This document shows, piece by piece, positions 1-6,553 of a DNA stretch of 10,250 nucleotides. This stretch comes from an uncultured Clostridia bacterium (GTDB taxonomy: Bacteria > Bacillota > Clostridia > Oscillospirales > Butyricicoccaceae). Position 1 is the stretch's first letter. Each line of letters begins with the position of its first letter. Where the stretch lies: assembly GCA_910586575.1 (NCBI GenBank), contig CAJUJQ010000116.1, positions 1 through 10,250 of the forward strand, in the 5' to 3' direction. The notes beneath the pieces are model-generated. The model was not told the origin of the DNA, ran no database searches, and saw only the letters and a list, made by a program, of their open reading frames with translations. A program made the position numbers and the translations under genes.

Positions 1-1
1 A

Positions 2-67
2 TTCATCTATAACACAGACAATCGAAGGCCATCGTTTGAATTGTTCGATGAAGACCCCTTCATCTAA
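2..67 (+). CDS. Possible 3' end of an unidentified plus-strand gene
   Basis: Reading from base 2 gives 21 codons open from the window edge to a TAA at 65-67. The peptide is rich in polar and acidic residues and ends in FELFDEDPFI, which looks more protein-like than the other frames here. If real, it would converge with ispF, consistent with the strong minus-strand terminator at 204-246. No family is recognised. The stretch is too short to exclude chance, so this is a weak call. Confidence 0.22.
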   Translation, partial: FIYNTDNRRPSFELFDEDPFI

Positions 68-150
68 TTTTCAGCCATCCTAAAAAATATTTTGCATCCC
101 GCAACAAAAATCGGTAAACCGCACAGAAGCCATACTGAAAATTTGTAGCA

Positions 151-175
151 TTTTCCGATTGACGGAATCGGAGAA
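151..175. repeat. Short inverted repeat (10-bp stem, 5-nt loop)
   Basis: Bases 151-160 pair with 166-175 (TTTTCCGATT against AATCGGAGAA, one G-T pair) around the loop GACGG. No T-run follows on either strand, so it is not a typical Rho-independent terminator. It lies between the possible plus-strand gene end at 67 and the ispF terminator. Role unknown. I see nothing else in 68-150 or in 247-340. Confidence 0.4.
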
Positions 176-203
176 ACGGTGTTATTCGCCCAAATTCACG
201 CAC

Positions 204-246
204 AAAAAAAGCCGGAACGGAAGGGGAGTACCCCCTCCATTCCGGC
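204..246 (-). terminator. Strong Rho-independent terminator after ispF
   Basis: On the minus strand, GCCGGAA at 246-240 opens a 16-bp stem closed by a UACU loop. In RNA the stem is fully paired with two G-U pairs, and seven U follow (204-210). It lies about 95 nt beyond the ispF stop and should end the carD-ispD-ispF transcript. On the plus strand the two wobble pairs become C-A mismatches and no T-run follows, so it is directional. Confidence 0.93.
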
Positions 247-340
247 AGGAAAATGCAAAAGTCCCAAAGCAGGGGACGGACGATGCGTTTTACTGGATGG
301 CGTTTGTGCAGGCCATTGATTGTAACCCCTCAATGCTCTG

Positions 341-817
341 TCAGCGGTTAATAATACAAACAGCGTGGGCGGCAATCCCCTGTTTTTCCCCGGTGAAGCC
401 AAGCCCTTCCTCGGTGGTGGCTTTGACCGACACACAGTCCAGGCGGATACCGAGCGCGTGCGCGATATTTTCCCGCATGGCGGGGATACAGGGCATCAGT
501 TTCGGCGCTTGTGCGATGACGGTCGCGTCTACGTTGCCGACAGTATAGCCGTGCTTTTGCAGCAGCAGGCCGACCTGCCAGAGCAAATCAAGCGAATTCG
601 CTCCTTCATAGGCAGGGTCGGTGTCCGGGAAGTGCTGGCCGATATCCCCGAGCGCCGCCGCGCCCAGCAGCGCGTCCATAATCGCGTGCAGCAGCACGTC
701 CGCATCCGAATGCCCGAGCAGCCCGGTTTCGTGTGGGATTGTCACGCCGCCCAGGATGCATTTCCGTCCCGCAACCAGGCGGTGCACATCGTAGCCGTGT
801 CCAATGCGGATACCCAT
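341..817 (-). CDS. ispF: 2-C-methyl-D-erythritol 2,4-cyclodiphosphate synthase
   Basis: IspF (158 aa, normal length) converts CDP-methylerythritol 2-phosphate to methylerythritol 2,4-cyclodiphosphate with release of CMP, in the cytosolic MEP pathway for isoprenoid precursors. The N-terminal motif GHGYDVHRL supplies metal ligands D10 and H12, and H44 is the third. GHSDADV (35-41) and DIGQHFPDTD (58-67) are the family's substrate-binding segments. KATTEEGLGFTGEKQGIAAH (132-151) is the conserved C-terminal signature. The protein works as a homotrimer in known members. The ATG follows the ispD stop by one base, and its ribosome site GGGAGG lies inside the ispD end, so the two are translationally coupled. 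Nothing appears damaged. Confidence 0.97.
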   Translation of the reverse strand: MGIRIGHGYDVHRLVAGRKCILGGVTIPHETGLLGHSDADVLLHAIMDALLGAAALGDIGQHFPDTDPAYEGANSLDLLWQVGLLLQKHGYTVGNVDATVIAQAPKLMPCIPAMRENIAHALGIRLDCVSVKATTEEGLGFTGEKQGIAAHAVCIINR

Positions 818-818
818 A

Positions 819-1538
819 TTATCCCTCCCATCCTTTTAGGAACGCTTCGGCGGTTACAAGGTCCTCCGGCGTCGTAATTTTTAAATTCCGATAGTCCCCC
901 TGCGTCGCGTACACGGAATAGCCAGCCGCCTCGAACGCGGCACAGTCGTCGGTCAGCGGCAGGCAGCGGCGGAGCGCTTTCACCAGCGCGCTTTCAATGC
1001 GGCTGCGCTCAAAGCACTGCGGCGTCTGCACTGCGGCAATTGTGCTGCGGGGGATGTCCGCCGTGATTTTGCCGTCCTCAATCCGCTTAACGGAATCCTT
1101 CATCGGCACCACCGGCGCAGCGCCGCCAAAGGCAATCGCGGCCTCAACCGCGCCGCAAATGACCGCGTCACTCACCAGCGGGCGCGCCGCGTCATGGATG
1201 GCGACGATTCCCGTGCCTTCCGGGCAGCTGCGGATTCCCTCCAGCACCGAATGCTCGCGCGTTTCTCCGCCGCGCACAATCAAGCGCACCTTTTCCAGCC
1301 CATATTCCCGGCACAGGCTATGATAGGGCACAAAATCTTCCTCACGCGCGACAATAATAATGTCGTCTATCATATCGCACCGCTCAAAGGCGGACAGCGT
1401 ATGTACCAGGATCGGTACGCTGTCCAGCTCCATCAGCAGTTTATTTTCGCCGCCCATCCGGTCCGATGACCCGGCGGCGGGCAGCACCGCACAAATACGG
1501 GGACGTACCGCCCCCTTTTTCTTTTTCCCAAAAAGCAT
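819..1538 (-). CDS. ispD: 2-C-methyl-D-erythritol 4-phosphate cytidylyltransferase
   Basis: IspD transfers CMP from CTP to methylerythritol 4-phosphate, upstream of IspF in the MEP pathway. The CTP-binding loop VLPAAGSSDRMG spans about 18-29 (R27 conserved), with K33 following. Other family signatures are GGETREHSV (90-98), IHDAARP (114-120), VPMKDSVK (144-151), QTPQ (171-174), TDDCAAFE (196-203) and the C-terminal GDYRNLKITTPEDL. The ATG at 1538 gives 239 aa, the usual size, and has AGGAG 10 nt upstream. The frame is open further upstream to a TTG at 1592, but that start would overlap carD by about 49 nt and add residues the family lacks. The N-terminus carries a short lysine run (KKKK), which is slightly unusual. 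Confidence 0.96.
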   Translation of the reverse strand: MLFGKKKKGAVRPRICAVLPAAGSSDRMGGENKLLMELDSVPILVHTLSAFERCDMIDDIIIVAREEDFVPYHSLCREYGLEKVRLIVRGGETREHSVLEGIRSCPEGTGIVAIHDAARPLVSDAVICGAVEAAIAFGGAAPVVPMKDSVKRIEDGKITADIPRSTIAAVQTPQCFERSRIESALVKALRRCLPLTDDCAAFEAAGYSVYATQGDYRNLKITTPEDLVTAEAFLKGWEG

Positions 1539-1543
1539 TGGAT

Positions 1544-2065
1544 TTAGACTCCTGACCCCGCACTTTTTTTCGTATGCCTGCCCCGCGGGCAAAGCAAGTC
1601 CACAATTTCTCGCTTCATGTCCTCCGGGTCCCGGTTGAGCGCCAGTGACAGCTCGGAAGCTAATATCTGCTTGGAAAGCCCCAGCATCCGCTTCTCTCCG
1701 GTGGAAAGGCCGCGCCGGCGGTCCCGCAGGGTGAGCGCCTTGACTACGCCCGCTACCTCCAGCAGATTCCCGCTGCGCAGGCGGTCCATGTTCTCGCGGT
1801 AGCGGCGGTTCCAGTTGACGGTCGGGTCGATTTCCAGCCCTGGCAGCTTGCCCAGGATTTCATAGGCCGTGTCCTGCGTGCAGACCGGGCGCACCCCCAG
1901 GGCATCGCTCGTGCGGATGGGTATGTACAGCAGTACACGTTCCAAAGCGAGACGCAACGCGTAATACGATTCGGTTTCCCCGTCTATCGTGCGTTCCACA
2001 ATCTCGTCCACGAATCCCGCGCCATGCATGGGATGAACGATTTTATCGCCGACCTGATACATCAT
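1544..2065 (-). CDS. carD: CarD/CdnL-family RNA polymerase-binding regulator
   Basis: CarD/CdnL proteins bind the RNA polymerase beta subunit through an N-terminal Tudor-like domain and stabilise the open promoter complex, acting broadly on housekeeping promoters. Here residues 1-60 form the RNAP-interaction domain, starting MYQVGDKIVHPMHGAG. Residues about 65-160 form the helical domain, with the conserved tryptophan in NWNRRYRENM (W85) that in mycobacterial CarD contacts the upstream edge of the transcription bubble. There is no TRCF helicase part, so this is the stand-alone form. Two ATG codons are adjacent (2065 and 2062). The site GGGGAGGGAG is 5 or 8 nt upstream, so the second may be preferred. 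It is first in an operon with ispD (5-nt gap) and has its own promoter at 2176-2204. The tail after about 158 is basic and probably disordered. Confidence 0.92.
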   Translation of the reverse strand: MMYQVGDKIVHPMHGAGFVDEIVERTIDGETESYYALRLALERVLLYIPIRTSDALGVRPVCTQDTAYEILGKLPGLEIDPTVNWNRRYRENMDRLRSGNLLEVAGVVKALTLRDRRRGLSTGEKRMLGLSKQILASELSLALNRDPEDMKREIVDLLCPRGRHTKKSAGSGV

Positions 2066-2168
2066 AGTGACTCCCTCCCCTTAGGGCCTGCCGCTTCCCG
2101 CACGCCGAATGAACCAACCGCGGCGTTTGCTGGAAGCAAAACAGGCGCTTGCAAACATTTTCTCTACT
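2066..2168 (-). promoter_or_regulatory. Structured 5' leader of carD
   Basis: From the expected transcription start (about 2168) to the carD ATG is about 100 nt without an evident reading frame. The minus strand can form GTTTGC/GCAAAC (6 bp) enclosing AAGC/GCTT, then ACGCCG/CGGCGT (6 bp, 13-nt loop), before the ribosome site. No known riboswitch or T-box signature is recognised. The leader may matter for mRNA stability or translation, which is inference. Confidence 0.4.
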
Positions 2169-2175
2169 CGTCACT

Positions 2176-2204
2176 ATTATACACGATTCTCAGTTTTTTT
2201 GCAA
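2176..2204 (-). promoter_or_regulatory. Sigma-A promoter for carD-ispD-ispF
   Basis: On the minus strand the -35 box TTGCAA (2204-2199) is separated by exactly 17 nt from a perfect -10 box TATAAT (2181-2176). The -35 box lies within the last codons of the upstream M50 protease gene, whose stop is at 2190-2192. The operon is therefore promoted separately from the sporulation-type genes, though read-through remains possible because no terminator is seen between them. Confidence 0.88.
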
Positions 2205-2759
2205 GTTTTTACAGGAAAAAACCGTCAAACTTAAACCAATCACTGCCAGTGAAAGTCCATTTCCGACATAAAATATCCAGATTCCAAACAATGACAGCAG
2301 AATTGTAAAACCTGTACCGAGCCATTCTGCGGCGTGGGGGAGCCGTTCGCCGGACAGGGCTTCTATGCAGGCATAGCCATCCAGGGGGCAGACCGGCAGG
2401 AGATTAAAAATGGATAACACAAAATTCGCCCCGGCAAGCAGGGGAAGGTCCAGCAGGCGGAACAGTGCAAATGCCGCGAAGTTCATCGCGGCACCCGCAA
2501 AGTGGATAAAAAAGCAGCGCGCCCGATCCTCGGGCATTACACAATCCATGCGCCCGCCGACCGCCGACAGGCGCAGCCGCCGCAGCTTGCCGCCGCATAA
2601 CCGGAGCGCGGCCAGGTGCCCCAGTTCATGCAGCGCGGCGGCAATGAGGAACACAGGCAAGAGGTTCTCGCTGTCAAAAAACAGCAGAAGCGAGATCATT
2701 ACCACCGCGCTGTCCGTCACCTCAAGCATAGCTGACAAAGGACGCCGGGTCAACCGCAT
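2190..2759 (-). CDS. spoIVFB: M50 family site-2 metalloprotease, SpoIVFB-like
   Basis: A polytopic membrane zinc protease of 189 aa. The zinc-binding HELGH motif is at residues 44-48 in a hydrophobic helix. FNLLPVCPLDG (118-128) carries the third ligand D127. FAGAAMNF (87-94) corresponds to the family's GPxxN-type segment, with Ala in place of the usual Pro. In Bacillus SpoIVFB HELGH lies at nearly the same distance from the N-terminus, and that enzyme cleaves pro-sigma-K in the mother-cell-derived forespore membrane. Here the C-terminal CBS domain is absent, the protein ending soon after a last membrane segment (about 169-182). The ATG at 2759 overlaps the M23 gene by 38 nt and has GGAAG 7 nt upstream. 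A second ATG at 2729 overlaps its stop by 8 nt but has a poor ribosome site. The sporulation role is inferred from architecture and gene order; a general S2P is the alternative. Confidence 0.82.
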   Translation of the reverse strand: MRLTRRPLSAMLEVTDSAVVMISLLLFFDSENLLPVFLIAAALHELGHLAALRLCGGKLRRLRLSAVGGRMDCVMPEDRARCFFIHFAGAAMNFAAFALFRLLDLPLLAGANFVLSIFNLLPVCPLDGYACIEALSGERLPHAAEWLGTGFTILLSLFGIWIFYVGNGLSLAVIGLSLTVFSCKNLQKN

Positions 2760-3477
2760 TCCCGTTCTTCCAAATTTCCAGATGGAGGTGGTTGCCGGTT
2801 ACACGGCCTGTCGCGCCGACTTTGGCGATCGGATCGCCCATTTTCACCAGCGAACCGGCGGCGGCGGTCACCTCGGAGCAGTGCGCGTAAAGCGACGTGA
2901 AGCCATCGGCGTGGCTGACGACCGCGTAATTGCCATAGCTGGCGCTGACGCCGGTTTCCAGCACCTCGCCGTCGGCAAGCGCGGTGATGGGCGTGCCCTC
3001 GGGCGCGGCGATGTCCAGGCCATAGTGGAAATCGCTCACTCCGTCGAGAGGGTCGTCCCGCCCTCCGAATGCTGAGGTGACGCTCCCTTCCACCGGGTTC
3101 TGGTGCTCAAACGTCATGACATAAAGCGTTTTGTCAACCGTGTCCGGATACCTCGTTTTTCGCCTTTCGGTCACGTCGTCCGCCGTGCCGGAGGACTCGG
3201 CAAGCGCCTGCACGTATTGATCCTCGGGGGAGTAGACTTCCTGCGCGCCGCCGTCCGGACCGGTTTCGCTGTCTCTGCGGCCGAACGCCTCGACAACTCC
3301 GGAAAGGCTGGCGTTTCCATTCACAAAGGTTTGCACGCGCGTGCGCAGGGCGTCCAAACGAGGGTCGTCGCCGTAGCGGAAGATTACCGCCCCGAGGAAC
3401 AGCGCCGCGCAAAGCAGCAGGCGGATATCCCCGCCGGTAATCAGGGGTTCTTGTTTTTTTCTGCGATTGACTGCCAT
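2722..3477 (-). CDS. spoIVFA: Membrane-anchored M23 (LytM) protein, SpoIVFA-like
   Basis: A bitopic protein with a short basic cytoplasmic tail, one membrane segment (about 21-37, counted from the GTG at 3486), a charged linker and a C-terminal M23 domain (about 131-252). The domain keeps the metal-site pattern H154-x3-D158 and HLH (233-235), plus YAH (H202). It may thus be an active endopeptidase, unless it serves as a scaffold as in Bacillus SpoIVFA. Partner order (M23 then M50 protease, overlapping) matches spoIVFA-spoIVFB, where SpoIVFA holds and inhibits SpoIVFB. The frame opens at GTG 3486, but ATG 3477 is preferred because AGGAAGGTG ends 6 nt before it. No good sigma-A promoter is seen in the 52-nt gap upstream; GTATACTA there faintly resembles a sigma-E -10 box. 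SpoIIQ-like or generic M23 peptidase are alternatives. Confidence 0.78.
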   Translation of the reverse strand: MAVNRRKKQEPLITGGDIRLLLCAALFLGAVIFRYGDDPRLDALRTRVQTFVNGNASLSGVVEAFGRRDSETGPDGGAQEVYSPEDQYVQALAESSGTADDVTERRKTRYPDTVDKTLYVMTFEHQNPVEGSVTSAFGGRDDPLDGVSDFHYGLDIAAPEGTPITALADGEVLETGVSASYGNYAVVSHADGFTSLYAHCSEVTAAAGSLVKMGDPIAKVGATGRVTGNHLHLEIWKNGNAVDPASFVSYA

Positions 3478-3529
3478 GTTTTTCACCTTCCTGCGTTAGT
3501 ATACGCCGGATAAACTGCGGTTAGAACCA

Positions 3530-4975
3530 TCAGCCCTTCTCACACGCCAGCCCGGACTGTGCCGGGCCGTCGAGCAGCCGCCCGCGGTAGTCGAACCGGG
3601 AGCCGTGGCAGGGACATTCCCAGCTCAGGGAGTCGGGGTTCCATTCCAGCTGGCATCCCAGGTGGGGGCAGCGCGGGTCAATCGCGAAGGTATCCCCGTT
3701 TTTTGCCTTGTGCACGCCAAGCTTTTCGCCTTGGACGGAAACGATCCCACCGTGTCCCGGCGGCAGCGCGTCCGCCACCGCGCGCGGCAGGCCGAACGCC
3801 GTCCGGGAGATTCCGCGCGCGGCTTCCGCCGTGTCCCGGAACAGCTGCGCCGCCGACGCCGAAGGCCGGAACCGCTGCGGCGAGAACAGCGCCCTGGATT
3901 CCGCCGGTTCGCCCTGCATCTGTGCGGTCAGCAGCCTTGCCGCCGCCATGGCGCTGGTCATGCCCCATTTCCGGAAGCCGGTCGCGACAAACCAATTAGG
4001 GGTTTCCGACGAGAAAGCGCCGATATAGGGGATGCCGTCCATCGGCATGCAGTCCTGTGCCGACCAGCGCGCGGCGATTTTGCATTCCGGCCAGAGTTCT
4101 TTTGCGCGGGCTTCCAGATTTGCAAACTGCCCGCCCTGCCGGTTGTCCCCGGTACGGTGCGTACCGCCGCCGACCAGAAGGAATTTACCCGCCTGCCGGA
4201 AGGACAGCCCGTCCTCGTCAATACCCAGATATGTCCCTTCAAGCGGCTGCGCACCCTGCACAGCGATGCAGTAGCTCCGCTCCTGATGCATTCGCATAAA
4301 GTAGTAGCCGGGGTGGTTCACAAAAGGGAAGTGGCAGGCAAAGACCACCTTTTCAGCGTGGACCGCCCCGTACTCGGTGGTCAGCGTGCCGTCCTGCACC
4401 GTCAGTACGCGCGTGTGCTCATAAATGCGCAGCGGGGCTGCAAGCCGGTACAAAAATTTCAGCGGGTGAAAGCGCGCCTGCCCGTCGAGCCGCAGCGCCC
4501 CGGCCACTGGAAACGGCAAACCAGTTTCCGTGGTCAGCCCGCCATCCAGCCCCAGCACCCGGTACGCTTCGGCTTCCGCTGTGAGCGCCCCGGCATCCCG
4601 GCAGGTATAAAGGAAGGATGGCGCTTCCTCAAAATCGCAGGGAATCGAGAGCGAATCCACCAATTGCCGGTATAACGTGACCGCCTGCAAATTGGCGGCG
4701 GCATACGCGCGGGCGGTTTCCTCCCCGTGCTGCTTCAGCAGCTGCGCGTAGCACAGCCCGTGTTGGGCGGTAATTTTGGCGGTTGTGTGGCCGGTCTGTC
4801 CGCTGCCAACCCGGCGCGCTTCCAGCACGGTGACTTCCCGCCCCGCTCCCGTCAGATAGTGTGCGGTCAGGATGCCAGTCAGCCCGCCGCCGATAATGGC
4901 AATTTCCGTGGAAATATCGCCCGTTAGGGTCGGCTTGCTGACGGGCTGTGACGTTTTTTGCCAGATAGATTCCAT
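3530..4975 (-). CDS. FAD-dependent oxidoreductase with C-terminal Rieske domain
   Basis: A 481-aa two-domain protein. Residues 1-355 form a DAO/GlcD-type FAD oxidoreductase: the dinucleotide-binding loop is IAIIGGGLTG (25-34), the adenosine-binding acidic end of strand 2 is VLEARRVGSG (50-59), and a C-terminal FAD-contact segment ATGFRKWGMT lies at 331-340. Residues about 405-475 are a Rieske [2Fe-2S] domain with ligands C436 and H438 (CPHLGC) and C454 and H457 (CPCH). C441 and C456 are placed to form the disulfide typical of respiratory-type Rieske proteins. The order matches Bacillus YhfW; substrate and electron partner are unknown. The ATG has GAGGTGA 7 nt upstream. A -10-like TATAAT at 5017-5022 lies about 42 nt upstream. 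No export signal is visible, so a cytosolic location is likely. Confidence 0.9.
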   Translation of the reverse strand: MESIWQKTSQPVSKPTLTGDISTEIAIIGGGLTGILTAHYLTGAGREVTVLEARRVGSGQTGHTTAKITAQHGLCYAQLLKQHGEETARAYAAANLQAVTLYRQLVDSLSIPCDFEEAPSFLYTCRDAGALTAEAEAYRVLGLDGGLTTETGLPFPVAGALRLDGQARFHPLKFLYRLAAPLRIYEHTRVLTVQDGTLTTEYGAVHAEKVVFACHFPFVNHPGYYFMRMHQERSYCIAVQGAQPLEGTYLGIDEDGLSFRQAGKFLLVGGGTHRTGDNRQGGQFANLEARAKELWPECKIAARWSAQDCMPMDGIPYIGAFSSETPNWFVATGFRKWGMTSAMAAARLLTAQMQGEPAESRALFSPQRFRPSASAAQLFRDTAEAARGISRTAFGLPRAVADALPPGHGGIVSVQGEKLGVHKAKNGDTFAIDPRCPHLGCQLEWNPDSLSWECPCHGSRFDYRGRLLDGPAQSGLACEKG

Positions 4976-5016
4976 AAGCTGCTCACCTCGCGGCTAGTTT
5001 TTACCAAACCGCGCAG

Positions 5017-5022
5017 ATTATA
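5017..5022 (-). promoter_or_regulatory. Candidate -10 box for the FAD/Rieske gene
   Basis: A perfect TATAAT on the minus strand would start transcription near 5010, leaving a 35-nt leader before the ATG at 4975. No acceptable -35 hexamer sits 16-18 nt upstream, and there is no TG extension. It may therefore need an activator or be weak. The gene is separated from scrB by the terminator at 5082-5119, so it needs its own promoter. Confidence 0.5.
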
Positions 5023-5081
5023 CCCCTGTTTGCGATTCTCGCGCAGCGGAAACAGGTTCATTGCTTTCCTTTTTGACCAAA

Positions 5082-5119
5082 CAAAAACGCTTTGCCTAGG
5101 GCAAAGCGCTTTTGTTTTC
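5082..5119. terminator. Bidirectional terminator after scrB
   Basis: A perfect 9-bp stem (CGCTTTGCC at 5088-5096 against GGCAAAGCG at 5100-5108) with a TAG loop has T-rich tracts on both sides: CTTTTGTTTT downstream on plus, GTTTTTGTTT downstream on minus. It lies 22 nt past the scrB stop and should end the scrA-scrB transcript. It also insulates the downstream FAD/Rieske gene. Confidence 0.92.
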
Positions 5120-5129
5120 TGACAGGCTG

Positions 5130-6530
5130 TTAGCGGGTAATTTCCAACGGGCGCAGCCCGTAAACGGTCGCCGTGCCGCTCCCCTGGAGGGCTGCGCGGC
5201 GCGTACCATCCGCCGGGTACCAGCGGGTGCTCAGCACAGTTTCACCGCCGTTTACGAAGATTTCCGCTGCGCTCGTATCCATCAGGATTTGCAGCTGACG
5301 GACGGACTCCACCGGGGCGGTGCGGCACGTGCGGCCATAGCCGCCCTCCGTGATCTCCAATTTCAGCATGCCGCTCTCGCGGCGCAGCGCCAGCCCCGGC
5401 AGCGTCAGCGCCTGCACATTCCCAGTGATGAACAGCTCGGAGGACTGTTCCAGCTCGATTTCCGCCGCGCCGTCGAACCGGTATTCCTGCGCGCCCTCGC
5501 GCAAGCCTTCCAGCTCCCGCGCGGGGCGCTGGTACAGCCTCCCGTTTTCACAGGTGATTTCACGCGGGACGGTCAGGCAGTGCTGCCAGCCTGCCTCTGC
5601 GGTCGGGTTGGTGTAGTCCGCGTCCGGCATTCCCTGCCAGCCAACCAGCAGGCGGCGGCCGTCCGCATGGAAGGTTTGCGGCGCGTAGAAATCGAAGCCG
5701 TAATCCAGCGGCACGAACGTACCCAGCGTGCACGCCCCCCGGAAGTCGCCCTCCAACGGGAAATAGCCGCAGGCGTATACATTTTCAAATCCCGGGCCGC
5801 TCCGCGGCGCGCCCTGCGGCGACAGCAGCAGGAACCAGCGCCCGTCCAGTTCGAACAGGTCGGGGCACTCCCACATATAGCCGAACGGCTCAGCTGTCTG
5901 AATGGTATTGATATGCTTCCAGTCCAGCCGGTTTTCCGACTCGAACACCAGCAGCGCCCCGGCGTCATCCTGCATCCGCGCGCCCTGTACCATATAATAT
6001 CTGCCGTCCTGCTTCCAAACCTTGGGGTCGCGCACGTGACAGGTCACGCCCGCCGGGTAATCCTTATTTTCCATCAGCAGCCGTTTCCAGCCCAGCGTCA
6101 TGCCGTCCGGCGAATACGCCAGCACCGTATTATGCCCGCGCCCGGTTCGGATATAATCGTGGCCGCCCATATATTTCACATTCCCGGTGTAGTACAAATA
6201 CATGCCGTCCTCTTCACAGAGCGCCGAGCCGGAATAAACGCCGTGAACGTCATACGGCTGGTCGCTGTAGAGCATAACCGGGCACTGTACCCAGCGCAGC
6301 AAATCGGGGGATTTATAATGGCCCCAGAATTTAATACCGCCTTCGGCATCGAACGGCGCGTACTGATAAAATACATGATATTCACCCCGGAACCGGCACA
6401 GCCCGTTTGGGTCGTTGAGCCAGCCCACCGGGGGCATCAGGTGGAAGCGCAGCCGCCGGGAATCCTCCGGCAGTCCTGCCTGCTCGACAAGCGCGGTCAA
6501 TTTTTTCAAATCCTTTTGCAGCGCGTTCAT
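5130..6530 (-). CDS. scrB: Sucrose-6-phosphate hydrolase (GH32)
   Basis: A cytosolic glycoside hydrolase family 32 enzyme of 466 aa, a normal length. The GH32 active-site triad is complete: nucleophile D40 in WLNDPNGL, the transition-state aspartate D168 in RDPKVW, and acid/base E221 in ECPDLF. Residues about 25-325 form the five-bladed propeller and about 330-466 the C-terminal beta-sandwich. There is no signal peptide, and scrA lies directly upstream in the same orientation. The likely reaction is therefore hydrolysis of PTS-imported sucrose-6-phosphate to glucose-6-phosphate and fructose, rather than external invertase or fructanase action. The ATG has AAAGGAGG 5 nt upstream, a very strong ribosome site. 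The 81-nt gap to scrA holds a stable hairpin. No fructokinase gene is nearby. Confidence 0.95.
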   Translation of the reverse strand: MNALQKDLKKLTALVEQAGLPEDSRRLRFHLMPPVGWLNDPNGLCRFRGEYHVFYQYAPFDAEGGIKFWGHYKSPDLLRWVQCPVMLYSDQPYDVHGVYSGSALCEEDGMYLYYTGNVKYMGGHDYIRTGRGHNTVLAYSPDGMTLGWKRLLMENKDYPAGVTCHVRDPKVWKQDGRYYMVQGARMQDDAGALLVFESENRLDWKHINTIQTAEPFGYMWECPDLFELDGRWFLLLSPQGAPRSGPGFENVYACGYFPLEGDFRGACTLGTFVPLDYGFDFYAPQTFHADGRRLLVGWQGMPDADYTNPTAEAGWQHCLTVPREITCENGRLYQRPARELEGLREGAQEYRFDGAAEIELEQSSELFITGNVQALTLPGLALRRESGMLKLEITEGGYGRTCRTAPVESVRQLQILMDTSAAEIFVNGGETVLSTRWYPADGTRRAALQGSGTATVYGLRPLEITR

Positions 6531-6553
6531 AGCTGCCTCCTTTCGCGGCGGAC

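Noticed and set aside
365..877. Plus-strand frame of 170 codons opposite ispF
   Set aside because: Antisense shadow; IspF on the minus strand has all metal ligands and family motifs.
2410..3075. Plus-strand frame of 221 codons opposite the spoIVFA-spoIVFB pair
   Set aside because: Antisense shadow of two coherent protein families; basic, low-complexity translation and no ribosome site.
3605..4675. A 356-codon plus-strand open frame opposite the FAD/Rieske gene
   Set aside because: Antisense shadow of a gene with complete FAD and Rieske motifs; its composition is biased to Arg, Pro and Gln and it has no recognisable domain.
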